Below, piece after piece: positions 18,328-26,971 of a stretch of DNA of 64,000 bases. The stretch spans positions 62,001-126,000 of the forward strand of contig NZ_JAJSDX010000001.1 of assembly GCF_021272205.1 (NCBI RefSeq). The letters are read 5' to 3'. The stretch comes from Pantoea sp. Mb-10. Its GTDB lineage: Bacteria; Pseudomonadota; Gammaproteobacteria; Enterobacterales; Enterobacteriaceae. Both the position numbers and the translations under genes were made by a program. How positions within the stretch are numbered: the stretch's first letter is position 1; the number at the start of each line of letters is the position of its first letter. The notes under the pieces were generated by a model. The model saw only the letters and a list, made by a program, of their open reading frames with translations, was not told the DNA's origin and did no database searches.

Positions 18328-19473
18328 ATGAGCCAGCAATCCCCGCGCTATCACCCGCAGCTGTTCCGCAGTTTCTTTCAGGGCAGTTTTCCCTGTTCCA
18401 CTGCCTGCCGCACCGGTGGGCGGCGGTTAGATATGGTGGTCAGCAGTGGACACGACATGCTGCTGGAAAAAGATTACGCCGCTCTGGCCCAGCTGGGCCT
18501 GCACACGGCACGAGACGGTGCCCGCTGGCATCTGATCGAAGCCACCCCCAATGAATATGACTGGCGTACTTTTCTTCCCATGGTGCACGCCGCAGCGCGC
18601 CACGATATGCAAATCATCTGGGAATTGGCCCATTTTGGCTATCCCGATCACCTCGACATATGGCGCGCGCCTTTTGTGGATCATTTTGCACGCTTTGCTG
18701 GCGCCATGGCGCAGCTGATGCGCGATGAAGGCGTGACTTGCCCCTTTTTCACCCCCATCAACCAAATTTCGTTCTGGTCGTGGGCAGGGGCCGATGTCTC
18801 TTGGCTCGATCCCTATGCCAGCGACTGCGGACGCGAACTCAAGCGCCAGCTGGTGCGCGCCTCGTTGGCGGCCATGCATGCTATTCGTGAGGTTTACCCG
18901 GACGCACGCTTTGTGCTTACCGACCCGCTGGTACAGATAGCCGCCGATGCAGACAACCCGGAAACCAAACCCTACGCCGATGAACAGCAGCAGGCGCAAT
19001 TTGAAGCCTGGGACTGGATAGCGGGCCGTGCGGCACCGGAGCTGGGCGGCCAGGCCGATTTCCTCGATATACTGGGCCTCAACTACTATCCCGATAATCA
19101 CTGGTTTTTTTCTGGCGATACCATCCCGGAAACCGATCCTGCTTACCAACCGCTGCATCAGCTGTTAGCGCAGTGCTGGCAGCGTTATCAGCGCCCGCTG
19201 CTGCTGGCAGAGACCGGTGCGGAAGGCGACGCACGATCGCGCTGGCTGCGCCATGTCACTGAACAAGCCATGCTGGCGCTGGATAACGGTGTTGCCCTTG
19301 AGGGCATTTCGCTTTATCCGGTGGTCGAGTATCCGGCTTGGGCGGACGATCGGCGCTCGCCAGGCGCTTTACTGGGGCTGGGCGATCCTAATGGCAATCG
19401 GACGGTATACGAGGCGCTGGCGCTGGAGTTACGCAGCCAGCAAATTAAGTGGCAAAACCGGGAGCAGGCTTAG
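18328..19473 (+). CDS. GH1-like glycosidase-family protein with Gln at the acid/base position
   Basis: The 381-residue product looks like the short glycoside hydrolase family 1 / clan GH-A proteins often labelled beta-glucosidase. No signal peptide is seen, so it should be cytoplasmic. Expected GH1 landmarks are the acid/base TxNEP motif and the nucleophile in a (T/A)E(N/T)G motif. Here the first reads TPINQISFW, with Q146 where Glu is expected (codon CAA, 18763-18765), and the second reads LAETGAEG with E295. Plant myrosinases, also GH1, carry Gln at this place, so activity could be altered rather than lost. Start 18328 lies 6 bases after GGAG; ATG 18325 is the alternative. Substrate unknown. 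Confidence 0.75.
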   Translation: MSQQSPRYHPQLFRSFFQGSFPCSTACRTGGRRLDMVVSSGHDMLLEKDYAALAQLGLHTARDGARWHLIEATPNEYDWRTFLPMVHAAARHDMQIIWELAHFGYPDHLDIWRAPFVDHFARFAGAMAQLMRDEGVTCPFFTPINQISFWSWAGADVSWLDPYASDCGRELKRQLVRASLAAMHAIREVYPDARFVLTDPLVQIAADADNPETKPYADEQQQAQFEAWDWIAGRAAPELGGQADFLDILGLNYYPDNHWFFSGDTIPETDPAYQPLHQLLAQCWQRYQRPLLLAETGAEGDARSRWLRHVTEQAMLALDNGVALEGISLYPVVEYPAWADDRRSPGALLGLGDPNGNRTVYEALALELRSQQIKWQNREQA

Positions 19474-19649
19474 CTGTGCTGAGGGGAAGAGGCCTGCGGC
19501 GTGCAGGTTTTGACGTCTTGTGGCGCCTCAACAGGGTGACGATCCGCCGTGAGCCAGGTCAGGGTAAAGAGAAACACCACGCCAATTAAACAGGCGGCCA
19601 ATAAGCCGATGATGGCGATGAGTTTGTCATCCCGGGCTTCCATTGACAT
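19470..19649 (-). CDS. Very small single-span membrane protein (59 aa)
   Basis: An ATG at 19649 lies 8 bases after a strong GGGGAGG ribosome site and opens a 59-codon frame. The product has a short charged N-terminus (MEARDDK), one membrane helix (LIAIIGLLAACLIGVVFLF, about residues 10-28), and a hydrophilic tail containing a cysteine. Its stop overlaps that of the convergent glycosidase gene. It begins 28 bases after another tiny membrane-protein frame, suggesting a two-gene unit. I recognise no family. The strong ribosome site is the main evidence that it is real. Confidence 0.6.
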   Translation of the reverse strand: MSMEARDDKLIAIIGLLAACLIGVVFLFTLTWLTADRHPVEAPQDVKTCTPQASSPQHS

Positions 19650-19677
19650 GTTTACAGCCTCCCCGATGTGTCTGACG

Positions 19678-19821
19678 TTACCCCATCCAGAGCGTGACTA
19701 TCAGCACCGCCGCAATCAGCATGACGGAGGTGACAGTGAGCACCACGATAGCAAAGTGCGCGTCGTCCAGCTGCTGCCGTAAAGGCTCGTCGTGATCGTC
19801 GGGTGGCGCAGGTGAACGCAT
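19678..19821 (-). CDS. Very small single-span membrane protein (47 aa)
   Basis: This frame encodes 47 residues: an acidic, proline-containing N-terminus (PPDDHDEP) followed by one membrane helix (about residues 24-46) ending at the C-terminus. There is no strong ribosome site before the ATG at 19821, so the start is unsure. It lies 28 bases upstream of the 59-residue membrane protein on the same strand, and downstream of the receptor-gene terminator at 19917-19940. It has no recognised family. Confidence 0.45.
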   Translation of the reverse strand: MRSPAPPDDHDEPLRQQLDDAHFAIVVLTVTSVMLIAAVLIVTLWMG

Positions 19822-19916
19822 GTTGACTCAATAACACAGGGTGAAGTTTCGCGCAGGATTGCCTTGACGAGTGTAATAGAAAGCGCAGACAGAAGCAGGA
19901 TTTTTTGCAGCCGTTG

Positions 19917-19940
19917 AAAAAACGGGGCGTCACCGCCCCG
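19917..19940 (-). terminator. Intrinsic terminator after the TonB-dependent receptor gene
   Basis: CGGGGCG and CGCCCCG form a 7-bp stem (19923-19940); on the minus strand six Ts follow. It lies 8 bases after the receptor stop codon. Confidence 0.88.
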
Positions 19941-19948
19941 CTTACCGA

Positions 19949-22135
19949 TCAGAAATCGTAACTCATCGACACTTTTACCGTGCGCGGTTCACCCTGCGTG
20001 AGATAGGTGCCGCTGTCATCCACGTTGGCCCAGTACTTCTCGTTGGTGACGTTATCCACGCCTACGCGCCAGACAACCTCGTTCTGCTTAAGCTTCATGC
20101 GGTAGCGCAGTCCCAGATCCAGCGTGGTGTAGGCGTCCAGCTTCATGGTATTCGCCAGGTTTGCATACTGCGAACCGGTATAGTTCAGCAGCGCAGTTGC
20201 CGTCAGTCCATCCACGGGCTTAATGTCATACTCGGCACCCAGCGCCGCAGTAAACCGCGGCACGCCAATCGCGTTTTTGCCGTCTTCGTTGCTGTCGCCC
20301 GTTTTGGTCATACTCGGGTCGATCCACGTGGTGCTGCCGTTAAGACGCAGTCCCAGCAGCGGCTCGCCAAACACATTGAGCTCGACGCCGCGGTTACGCT
20401 GCTCCCCGTTCAACTGGTAGACGTTATTGTTCTTGATGCCCACCGGCTGCTTGATCTCAAACAGCGCCAGCGATCCGCCGACGCGACCAAAGTCCGCTTT
20501 GACCCCGACTTCGTTCTGTTTAGCATGCACAATACCGGTCACGCTGCCGTAGTTATCGGTGCCAAATGGCGCAGCCGTACCCGGCGTCAACGACTCGGTG
20601 TGATTCGCATACAGCGACAGGTTATTGGTCGCCTTGTACAGCAGGCCATAGGCTGGCAGCCAGCGCGCGCTGTCAAAGCGCGTTCCCACATCCTCTTTGC
20701 CGTCATAGCCGTAGTTGCGCACCACGACCTTTTGATGGCGCGCCCCCAGCGTTGCTAGCAGGCGGTCGTCAAAGAAGCCCAAGGTATCGCTGAGCAGATA
20801 GCCCTGCGAGCGTGAGCGATAGGTGGTCAGCGGATCGCCAAACTTGTCGCCGCCGGCGAACACGGTGGCAGGCTGCAATACGTCGTCAGTGTCGTAGATG
20901 TTGGTGGCAGCATCGTTTCCGGACGACATGCGATAGCTGTTTTTCGCGTTGGCGGTCATGGCGGCGTAGCCGAAATTCACCTTGTGTGTCACCGGGCCGG
21001 TGGCAAAGGTGCCGCGAAGCCCTGCCATGCCGCTCATGTTGTCCTGAATACGGTTGGTCTGGAACCGACCAATGGTGGCGTTCCCTGCTGCATCCTCAAT
21101 CTTAGGCGTCCCGTAGTTGCCCACTTCATGCGTGTGCTGGGCGCCCAGCGCCGCATAGGCTGTCCAACTGTCGGTAAGATCGTACTCCGCTTTGGCCAGA
21201 CCAAATTCCGACGCAATGTCGCTGAAAATCCATGGCTGACTGTAATTGCGTCCATTTTTCGGCACGGCGGGAATAAAATCGATGTCGCTGATATTGATGC
21301 CGTTGACCGCGTGGTGGAACGTCTTTTTCTGGTAGCCCATATCCAGCGACGTGCGCAGGCGATCGCCACGGTAATCCAGACCCAGCGAGGCCGCCGTGGT
21401 GCGTTTTTTCTCGCCGTCGATTTCCGTGCCCCCTTCGCGGTTCACCGCGTTGAACCGCACGCCAAACTGATCGTTATCGCCAAAGCGGCGACCGATATCG
21501 GTGCTGGCGCCGACTTGGGAACCGGAGGTGTAATCCACGCCCACGCGGGTTAAAGGCAGATCGTCGGCGTGTTTGGGTTCAAGGTTAATCATGCCGCCCA
21601 CGCCGCTTTCCGCCGAGCCGTTCAGCAGCGCATTGGCACCTTTGAAAATCTCTACCCGATCGATCATCGATGCATCCATGACCTGACGCGGCACAATGCC
21701 CGCCAGGCCCCCATAGGTCATGGCATCGCCGTCAAGTTTGAAGCCGCGAATGCGGTAACTTTCAGCAAAGTTGCCGTACCCCTTCACGTTTTGCACGCCC
21801 GCGTCATTGCGCACCACATCCGCAATGGTCTGGGCCTGCTGGTCCTGGATCATCTTCGCGGTGAAGCCAATCACGTTAAACGGCACGTCCATGGCTTTTT
21901 GCTCGCCAAGCATGCCCAAGCGGCCGCCGTGCGCGACCTGACCATCGAGAAAGGCAGGAACCGGATCGTTACCGCCTGCGGTGAAATCTGCTTGCGGTGC
22001 GGCCGTCACCGTCAGCGTAGGCTGTTCGGTGTGCGTTGAATTGCTGGTGGCAGCCATCACTGGCCAACACGCTGCGCTCACCATCAGAGCAAGCAGCGTC
22101 GGTTTCCGACCGGGGTTGAAAGGCGTCGTGCGCAT
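19949..22135 (-). CDS. TonB-dependent siderophore receptor, FcuA-like
   Basis: This is a 728-residue outer-membrane receptor. It has a signal peptide (to about residue 29), a TonB box (TLTVTAAP, about 40-47), a plug domain with VIGFTAKMIQDQQAQTIADV, and a 22-strand barrel ending in aromatic F. The segment DGQVAHGGRLGMLGEQ resembles the ferrichrome receptor FcuA of Yersinia and related ferrioxamine/ferrichrome receptors. The ligand is therefore probably a hydroxamate siderophore, but this is inferred. AGGGGG lies 5 bases before the ATG, and a Fur box just upstream indicates iron control. It stands alone between terminators. Confidence 0.88.
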   Translation of the reverse strand: MRTTPFNPGRKPTLLALMVSAACWPVMAATSNSTHTEQPTLTVTAAPQADFTAGGNDPVPAFLDGQVAHGGRLGMLGEQKAMDVPFNVIGFTAKMIQDQQAQTIADVVRNDAGVQNVKGYGNFAESYRIRGFKLDGDAMTYGGLAGIVPRQVMDASMIDRVEIFKGANALLNGSAESGVGGMINLEPKHADDLPLTRVGVDYTSGSQVGASTDIGRRFGDNDQFGVRFNAVNREGGTEIDGEKKRTTAASLGLDYRGDRLRTSLDMGYQKKTFHHAVNGINISDIDFIPAVPKNGRNYSQPWIFSDIASEFGLAKAEYDLTDSWTAYAALGAQHTHEVGNYGTPKIEDAAGNATIGRFQTNRIQDNMSGMAGLRGTFATGPVTHKVNFGYAAMTANAKNSYRMSSGNDAATNIYDTDDVLQPATVFAGGDKFGDPLTTYRSRSQGYLLSDTLGFFDDRLLATLGARHQKVVVRNYGYDGKEDVGTRFDSARWLPAYGLLYKATNNLSLYANHTESLTPGTAAPFGTDNYGSVTGIVHAKQNEVGVKADFGRVGGSLALFEIKQPVGIKNNNVYQLNGEQRNRGVELNVFGEPLLGLRLNGSTTWIDPSMTKTGDSNEDGKNAIGVPRFTAALGAEYDIKPVDGLTATALLNYTGSQYANLANTMKLDAYTTLDLGLRYRMKLKQNEVVWRVGVDNVTNEKYWANVDDSGTYLTQGEPRTVKVSMSYDF

Positions 22136-22151
22136 AAAAGCCCCCTAACAC

Positions 22152-22170
22152 GAAATTGATAATCATTATT
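22152..22170 (-). promoter_or_regulatory. Fur box upstream of the receptor gene
   Basis: The 19-base site matches about 16 of 19 positions of the Fur consensus (GATAATGATAATCATTATC) and contains an intact TGATAATCATTAT core. It lies 17-35 bases before the receptor start, where Fur would repress transcription when iron is plentiful. Confidence 0.82.
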
Positions 22171-22306
22171 ATTACGGTTTGCGATTATGCGCAGGCCGGC
22201 AGCGAAATCAAGCAGATTTAGCAGCGGGGTAAAAAACAGCCGGGCGGAAGGTTGAGATAACCCCACCGACCAGCGTGAAGATACCGTCGTTCAGGCTGAG
22301 AGAGAA

Positions 22307-22335
22307 CGCGTAGCCTCGTCTGACGAAGCTACGCG
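22307..22335. repeat. 29-bp inverted repeat downstream of the efflux operon
   Basis: Arms of 14 bases (22307-22320 and 22322-22335) are complementary at all but one position around a single T. The outer CGCGTAGC/GCTACGCG is perfect. It lies 25 bases after the outer-membrane factor stop (minus strand) and is followed on that strand by the pyrimidine stretch TTCTCTCTC. It may be a terminator for the operon or a binding site. Confidence 0.55.
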
Positions 22336-22359
22336 AATCGGAGACTGGGTTTAGCGGCG

Positions 22360-23730
22360 TTACGCTTGCCAACCGCCGCCAAGTGCGCGATAGAGATCGA
22401 TCTGGGCCAGCAGGAGCGCGTTTTTCACCGAGACAATATTCAGCTGCGTACTGAACAGCGTACGCTGCGCATCCAGCTCATCCAGATAAGAGGCATAGCC
22501 GTTTTGATAACGGTTGTGTGCGATACGGTAGGCTTCCGCCACGTAGCGCGCCTGTTGCTGCAAGGCTTCCAGCTGCTGTTGGTTACGCTGAATCGCGTCC
22601 AGGGCATCATCCACTTCCGAGAAGGCGTTACGAACGGTTTTCTCATAGCCATAGAGCGCTTGATTGCGCGAGGCGGTAGCCACATCCACCTGCGCCGTCA
22701 ATGCTTCGCGATTGAATATCGGGGCCAATATGCTGCCACCCACGCTCCACAGGCGGAAAGGATTGTCCAAAAGCTGGTGCAGCGCGCCGCTTTGTAGCGT
22801 TCCGCTGGCGGTGAGATTGAGCGACGGCAGCAGGCTGGCCTGCGCAGAGGTCAGCGAGGCGTCCGCCGCCAGCAGCTGACGCTGCGCCTGAACAATGTCG
22901 GGTCGGCGGTTGAGCAGCTGCGAAGGCAGTACGTTAGGCAACGCTTGCGGCCGCAGGTGATCAAACCCACGGCTGCGGGCGATGGCGCGCGGGTTCATGC
23001 CCACCAGCACGCTCAGCGCATTCTCCTGTTCGGCAATCTGGTGCTGCAGCTGCGGGATCTGCGCGCGCGCGGTTTGATATTCCGACGCCGCCTGCATCCA
23101 CTCCAGCCGGGAGGTGTAGCCGGTTTCAAACTGACGCTGCGCCAGATTGAGCGAGTTTTCACGTGTTTTCAGCGTGGCTTCGGTGACGCGTAGCTGTTCA
23201 TCCAGCGCGCAGAGGCTGAGATAGCCCGACGCCACTGAACTGGCCACAGTGAGCTCGGCGGCCGACGCGGCGGCCCGCTGCGCCTCCAGCGAGGCTTCGG
23301 CGGCGCGCAGCGTATTACGGCGACTGCCCCATAAATCCACATCATAGTTAGCTTGCAACAGGCCTTGATACACCGTGCTTTCACGCGGTAAGCCGGTAGC
23401 CGCTGACAGCGCGCGCTGGCGCGTGCCGGCCACCCCAGCCGACAGCGTAGGCAGATCGTCGCCCTGCGCCGCGCGGAGCTGCGCACGGTACTGATCTACC
23501 CGGGCGCGGGCAATCAAGATATCGCTGTTATGCTGCAAAGCCTGTTCCACCAGCCGATTCAGATCGCTGTCACCAAAGCGACGCCACCAGTCCGCTTCAG
23601 GCGGCGCAGACGGCCCTACCTGTTGCCGCCACGCCGGGGGAATGGGCAGCGACGCCGGCGCTTTTTCTACCTGCTGGGCGCATCCCGTCAGCGCTATCGC
23701 GAGCCCACAAAAACGTAGCAACCGCTTCAT
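22360..23730 (-). CDS. Outer-membrane efflux lipoprotein (TolC/NodT family)
   Basis: This is a 456-residue outer-membrane factor of the OprM/NodT type. The lipobox LTGC puts the lipidated cysteine at C17. Two repeated OEP domains with long coiled-coil helices follow. Members form trimeric channels joined to an inner-membrane pump through a periplasmic adaptor. The start overlaps the adaptor gene end by 4 bases (ATGA), so it is the last gene of a four-gene efflux operon. The substrate is unknown. Confidence 0.9.
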   Translation of the reverse strand: MKRLLRFCGLAIALTGCAQQVEKAPASLPIPPAWRQQVGPSAPPEADWWRRFGDSDLNRLVEQALQHNSDILIARARVDQYRAQLRAAQGDDLPTLSAGVAGTRQRALSAATGLPRESTVYQGLLQANYDVDLWGSRRNTLRAAEASLEAQRAAASAAELTVASSVASGYLSLCALDEQLRVTEATLKTRENSLNLAQRQFETGYTSRLEWMQAASEYQTARAQIPQLQHQIAEQENALSVLVGMNPRAIARSRGFDHLRPQALPNVLPSQLLNRRPDIVQAQRQLLAADASLTSAQASLLPSLNLTASGTLQSGALHQLLDNPFRLWSVGGSILAPIFNREALTAQVDVATASRNQALYGYEKTVRNAFSEVDDALDAIQRNQQQLEALQQQARYVAEAYRIAHNRYQNGYASYLDELDAQRTLFSTQLNIVSVKNALLLAQIDLYRALGGGWQA

Positions 23731-24824
23731 GGTGTGTCCTTACTGGCCCCATCAGGCTCAGCAGCAGTGTCAACACTGACTTCCACCGACATGCCGGGAC
23801 GCAGCGCCTGGGTATCGCCCAACAGCTGAATGCGCACCGGAATACGCTGGGCAATTTTCACGAAGTTGCCCGTGGCGTTGTCGGGTGAGATGGCGCTGAA
23901 TTCAGAGCCTGCCGCTGGCGAGATAAACTCCACGCGCCCGTTAACCTGTCTGCCGTCCAGGGCGTCCACCCGTATGGTCACCGGCAGGCCGGGGCGCACG
24001 TGTGCTAACTGCGTCTCTTTAAAATTGGCAATCACCCACTTGTTGTCCGGTACCACCGACGTCAGGCGCGTCCCGGCGGTCACATAGCTTCCTTTACGCA
24101 CTGATAATTGCCCAAGTTGGCCGCTATCCGGCGAGACAATGCGCGTGTTGGCGAGATCGATATTGGCCAACTCCAGCGCTGCCCGCGCGCTGGCCACATC
24201 ACCCTCCAGCGAGGCGCGATTCACCGTGACCGTTTGCAGGTTCTGCTGTGCCACCGCCACCTGCGCTTCTGCCTGTCGCAGCTGCGCCTGCGCTTGGGCA
24301 TGGGTGGCGCGGGCGGCATCACGTTCGCGCACCGACAGCGAACCATCGGCCGCCAGGTTTTCTACGCGCTGCAAATCAAGACGGCTTTTCAGCGCTTGCG
24401 CTTTGGCATTTTCCACCGCTGCTTTATTGCTGAGAATGGTCGCCTCGGCGCTGCGGCGCTGCTGCTGGTTGTTGTTTTGCGCGGCGATTTTCATCGCCAG
24501 CTGCGCCTCAGCCTGATGTACGCGCTGGCGGTAAATACGGTCATCAATCACCATCAGTGGCTGACCTTTTTTAACCGGCTGCAAGTCCACCACGCTCACC
24601 TCAGTGAGATAACCGTTAACCTGCGGGCTGATAAACGTCACCTGGCCGCGCACGTAAGCGTTTTCTGTGGTTTGCACGGCGCTGGTAAACGGCCACAGTT
24701 GCCAGGCATATAAAATCACCAGCACGCCGACAATCGCGATGCCGCTTCCCACGGCGATGGAAAGAATACGCCGACGCTGGATGCGCTCGCGCTCCGCGGC
24801 CTGCATGTCGTCCTGTTGGCTCAT
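23727..24824 (-). CDS. Periplasmic adaptor of the HlyD/EmrA family
   Basis: The 365-residue membrane fusion protein has one N-terminal membrane helix (about residues 19-40). Two lipoyl half-motifs flank a long alpha-helical hairpin (about 95-210), followed by a beta-barrel domain with TSVVPDNKWVIANFKE, typical of EmrA. It would bridge the inner-membrane MFS pump and the outer-membrane factor. Its ATG overlaps the MFS stop codon (ATGA), and its own end overlaps the next gene by 4 bases, showing tight translational coupling. Confidence 0.92.
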   Translation of the reverse strand: MSQQDDMQAAERERIQRRRILSIAVGSGIAIVGVLVILYAWQLWPFTSAVQTTENAYVRGQVTFISPQVNGYLTEVSVVDLQPVKKGQPLMVIDDRIYRQRVHQAEAQLAMKIAAQNNNQQQRRSAEATILSNKAAVENAKAQALKSRLDLQRVENLAADGSLSVRERDAARATHAQAQAQLRQAEAQVAVAQQNLQTVTVNRASLEGDVASARAALELANIDLANTRIVSPDSGQLGQLSVRKGSYVTAGTRLTSVVPDNKWVIANFKETQLAHVRPGLPVTIRVDALDGRQVNGRVEFISPAAGSEFSAISPDNATGNFVKIAQRIPVRIQLLGDTQALRPGMSVEVSVDTAAEPDGASKDTP

Positions 24825-26506
24825 GATTGCTCCGTTTGTGTTGCTGAAGAGGCGGCGGGTCCCTGCCCGCTCGGGGCGGTTGGCATCTCACGTCGCTGCA
24901 AATAGCGCTGACGCGCTAAACGCCATAGCACCCAAAGCAACGTGATCATTGCCATGCCGGCCGTCAAAAGATAGGTGTCGTTATACGCCAGCACGTTCGC
25001 CTGCAGCGTGGCGACCGTTTGCAACTGGCTGGTGCTCTGCGCGCTGAGCAGCACGGGGTCGGTAAGCTGGGTGCCAAACAGCGCGCGGTATTGATCAAGC
25101 CTTTCCGCGACGTTGGGATCCAACTGTGAGAGTTGATCGCCCAACATGCTGGAGTGATATTTTTCACGCCACGTTTGAAACGTACCCAGCATGGCCGAGC
25201 CAATCAGTCCGCCAAGGTTCTGACTCATGCCAAACAGCACCACAAAACTCACCAGATTTTTAGGCTGCGTCACAACGCCACCAATACCGAGCAGCATGGC
25301 AGGCGCAAGAAAGAACGCGCTGCTGAATCCCAGTAAAAATTGACTGATATACAAATTATTTGCGCGCGTTATCGGGCTGGACTGCGCGTCCATCAGCGAC
25401 GCCACGATCATCACCACCAGCGAGGTGACAATTGGCCAGCTGAGGTGCGCAGGCTTGATCGTTAACGCGCTGGCCACCATGCCGCACAGCACCCCGGCGA
25501 TGATCGCCAGCGCCAGTCCGCGCATTTGATCATTCTGCAGGCCAACCTGCTGAAGAAAACCGATCGCGCCCGTGTTTTGCTCCGCAAGCACCACGCGCAT
25601 CATAATCATCACGATACCCAAGCGCACCATAGCCCCGTTGCTGAGCCAGCGCGTATTGATCAGCGGATTCACGCGGTTGTGCTCCACGACCAGTGCAGCC
25701 ACGATCAGTACCAGCGACAACGCCAGTGAAACACCCAGCCACGGCGTGGAGAACCACCATTCAATGCGCCCCAGCGACAGTACACCGCACAGCAGCGCCA
25801 TACCGGGTGCCAGCAGCATAAAGGTCACGAAGTCCATTTTTTCAAACGCTTTGAAACGATCCCCTGGCGGTAACTTCAGCATCAGCACGCAGCCAAGCGA
25901 AATCATTGCCAGTCCAAGCTCAAGTAAATAGAGGCCGCGCCACTCTTCTAACTGCAGCAGTTCGGTGGAAAAAAGCCGCGCCAACGGAATCGCCAGCTGT
26001 GAAGCGGTAATGCCAATCACCAGCGCTTTCAGTCGGTGCTTCGCTGGCCAGGCTTGAATCTGATAATAGATACCGAGCGAGCTGAGGGCGGCACCGACCA
26101 TGCCATGCGCGGTGCGCACAATGATGGCGGAACTAAGATCGTTCGCGAGGAGATGGAAAAAGGCGACGATGACGTAGAGCAGCAAAAACGCCTCGGTAAA
26201 CAGGCGCAAGCCAAATTGTTGACGAAATTTCACCAGCAGCAGGTTGATAGAAATATTGCCCATCACGTAAACGGCGGGCAGCCAGGCGATTTCATTGCTG
26301 TAGGCCCCGAACGTACCTTGCAGGTTAGTCAGGTTGGCCGTGACCAGCGCATTGCTCAGCGCGCCGGTGATAGAAATGAGCAGCCCGACCAGGCCAAAAG
26401 CCAACCGTTTACCGGGCGAATGCAGAGGCGTTGAGGGCGAACCGGGCAGCATCGGCTTTTCATGCGGCAGCCACTCACGCGGGGCATAAGGATTGCGCTT
26501 TGCCAC
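24821..26506 (-). CDS. MFS multidrug transporter of the DHA2/EmrB family
   Basis: The 561-residue inner-membrane protein has about 14 predicted helices, as expected for proton-driven DHA2 drug exporters. It has extended hydrophilic ends: a proline-rich N-terminus before the first helix (about residue 33) and a charged C-terminal tail. The start is GTG at 26506, two bases after the marR stop. It is followed at a 4-base overlap by the EmrA-like adaptor. The set should form a tripartite pump. Substrates cannot be told from the sequence. Confidence 0.92.
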   Translation of the reverse strand: MAKRNPYAPREWLPHEKPMLPGSPSTPLHSPGKRLAFGLVGLLISITGALSNALVTANLTNLQGTFGAYSNEIAWLPAVYVMGNISINLLLVKFRQQFGLRLFTEAFLLLYVIVAFFHLLANDLSSAIIVRTAHGMVGAALSSLGIYYQIQAWPAKHRLKALVIGITASQLAIPLARLFSTELLQLEEWRGLYLLELGLAMISLGCVLMLKLPPGDRFKAFEKMDFVTFMLLAPGMALLCGVLSLGRIEWWFSTPWLGVSLALSLVLIVAALVVEHNRVNPLINTRWLSNGAMVRLGIVMIMMRVVLAEQNTGAIGFLQQVGLQNDQMRGLALAIIAGVLCGMVASALTIKPAHLSWPIVTSLVVMIVASLMDAQSSPITRANNLYISQFLLGFSSAFFLAPAMLLGIGGVVTQPKNLVSFVVLFGMSQNLGGLIGSAMLGTFQTWREKYHSSMLGDQLSQLDPNVAERLDQYRALFGTQLTDPVLLSAQSTSQLQTVATLQANVLAYNDTYLLTAGMAMITLLWVLWRLARQRYLQRREMPTAPSGQGPAASSATQTEQS

Positions 26507-26508
26507 GG

Positions 26509-26940
26509 TTACGGGTTTCCGAGACGCACAAGCAGCTGCTTCAGCACTTTTTCAGTGATCGCCAACTCTGCGGGATCGACGTCGGCCAGCAGCTCTGTGC
26601 GCAGCGCATCGGCTTGGCTCTTTACTTCGATAAACGCCTCATTGCCAAGATCGGTCAGCACCAGCAGCCGCTTGCGGCGATCTTCTTTGGGCTGCACGCG
26701 CGCCAGCAGCTGTTGATTCACCAGCCTATCCACCAGCGGCACCACGCTGGCATCTTCCAATCCCAGCAGCTGCGCCAGCGCTTTTTGCGTAGGCGGTTCA
26801 GGCGCGGTGGCCACCGTGGCAATGGCCAGCCAGCTGCTCATACTGAGCCCGCTGTCTTTCAGGCGACGATCGACCGCTAACCGCCAGGCATGCGCAGTTT
26901 GGTGCAGTAAACGAGAGAAAGAGTGCGGTGAGTGGCTCAA
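26509..26940 (-). CDS. MarR family transcriptional regulator
   Basis: The 143-residue product has the winged helix-turn-helix of MarR regulators: LAQLLGLEDASVVPLVDRLV as recognition region (about 76-95), then the wing with RVQPKEDRRKRLLVLTDLG. It is the first gene of the efflux operon and ends 2 bases before the pump gene. A perfect 14-bp palindrome lies 18-31 bases upstream of its start, so it probably represses its own operon and is released by pump substrates or phenolic compounds, as is usual for the family. Confidence 0.93.
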   Translation of the reverse strand: MSHSPHSFSRLLHQTAHAWRLAVDRRLKDSGLSMSSWLAIATVATAPEPPTQKALAQLLGLEDASVVPLVDRLVNQQLLARVQPKEDRRKRLLVLTDLGNEAFIEVKSQADALRTELLADVDPAELAITEKVLKQLLVRLGNP

Positions 26941-26957
26941 ATCGTAGCGACCTAATG

Positions 26958-26971
26958 GTTAGATATCTAAC
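26958..26971 (-). promoter_or_regulatory. Putative MarR operator of the efflux operon
   Basis: GTTAGATATCTAAC is a perfect 14-bp palindrome just upstream of the marR-type gene. Its size, symmetry and AT-rich core fit MarR-family operators. That the encoded regulator binds it is inferred. Confidence 0.65.
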
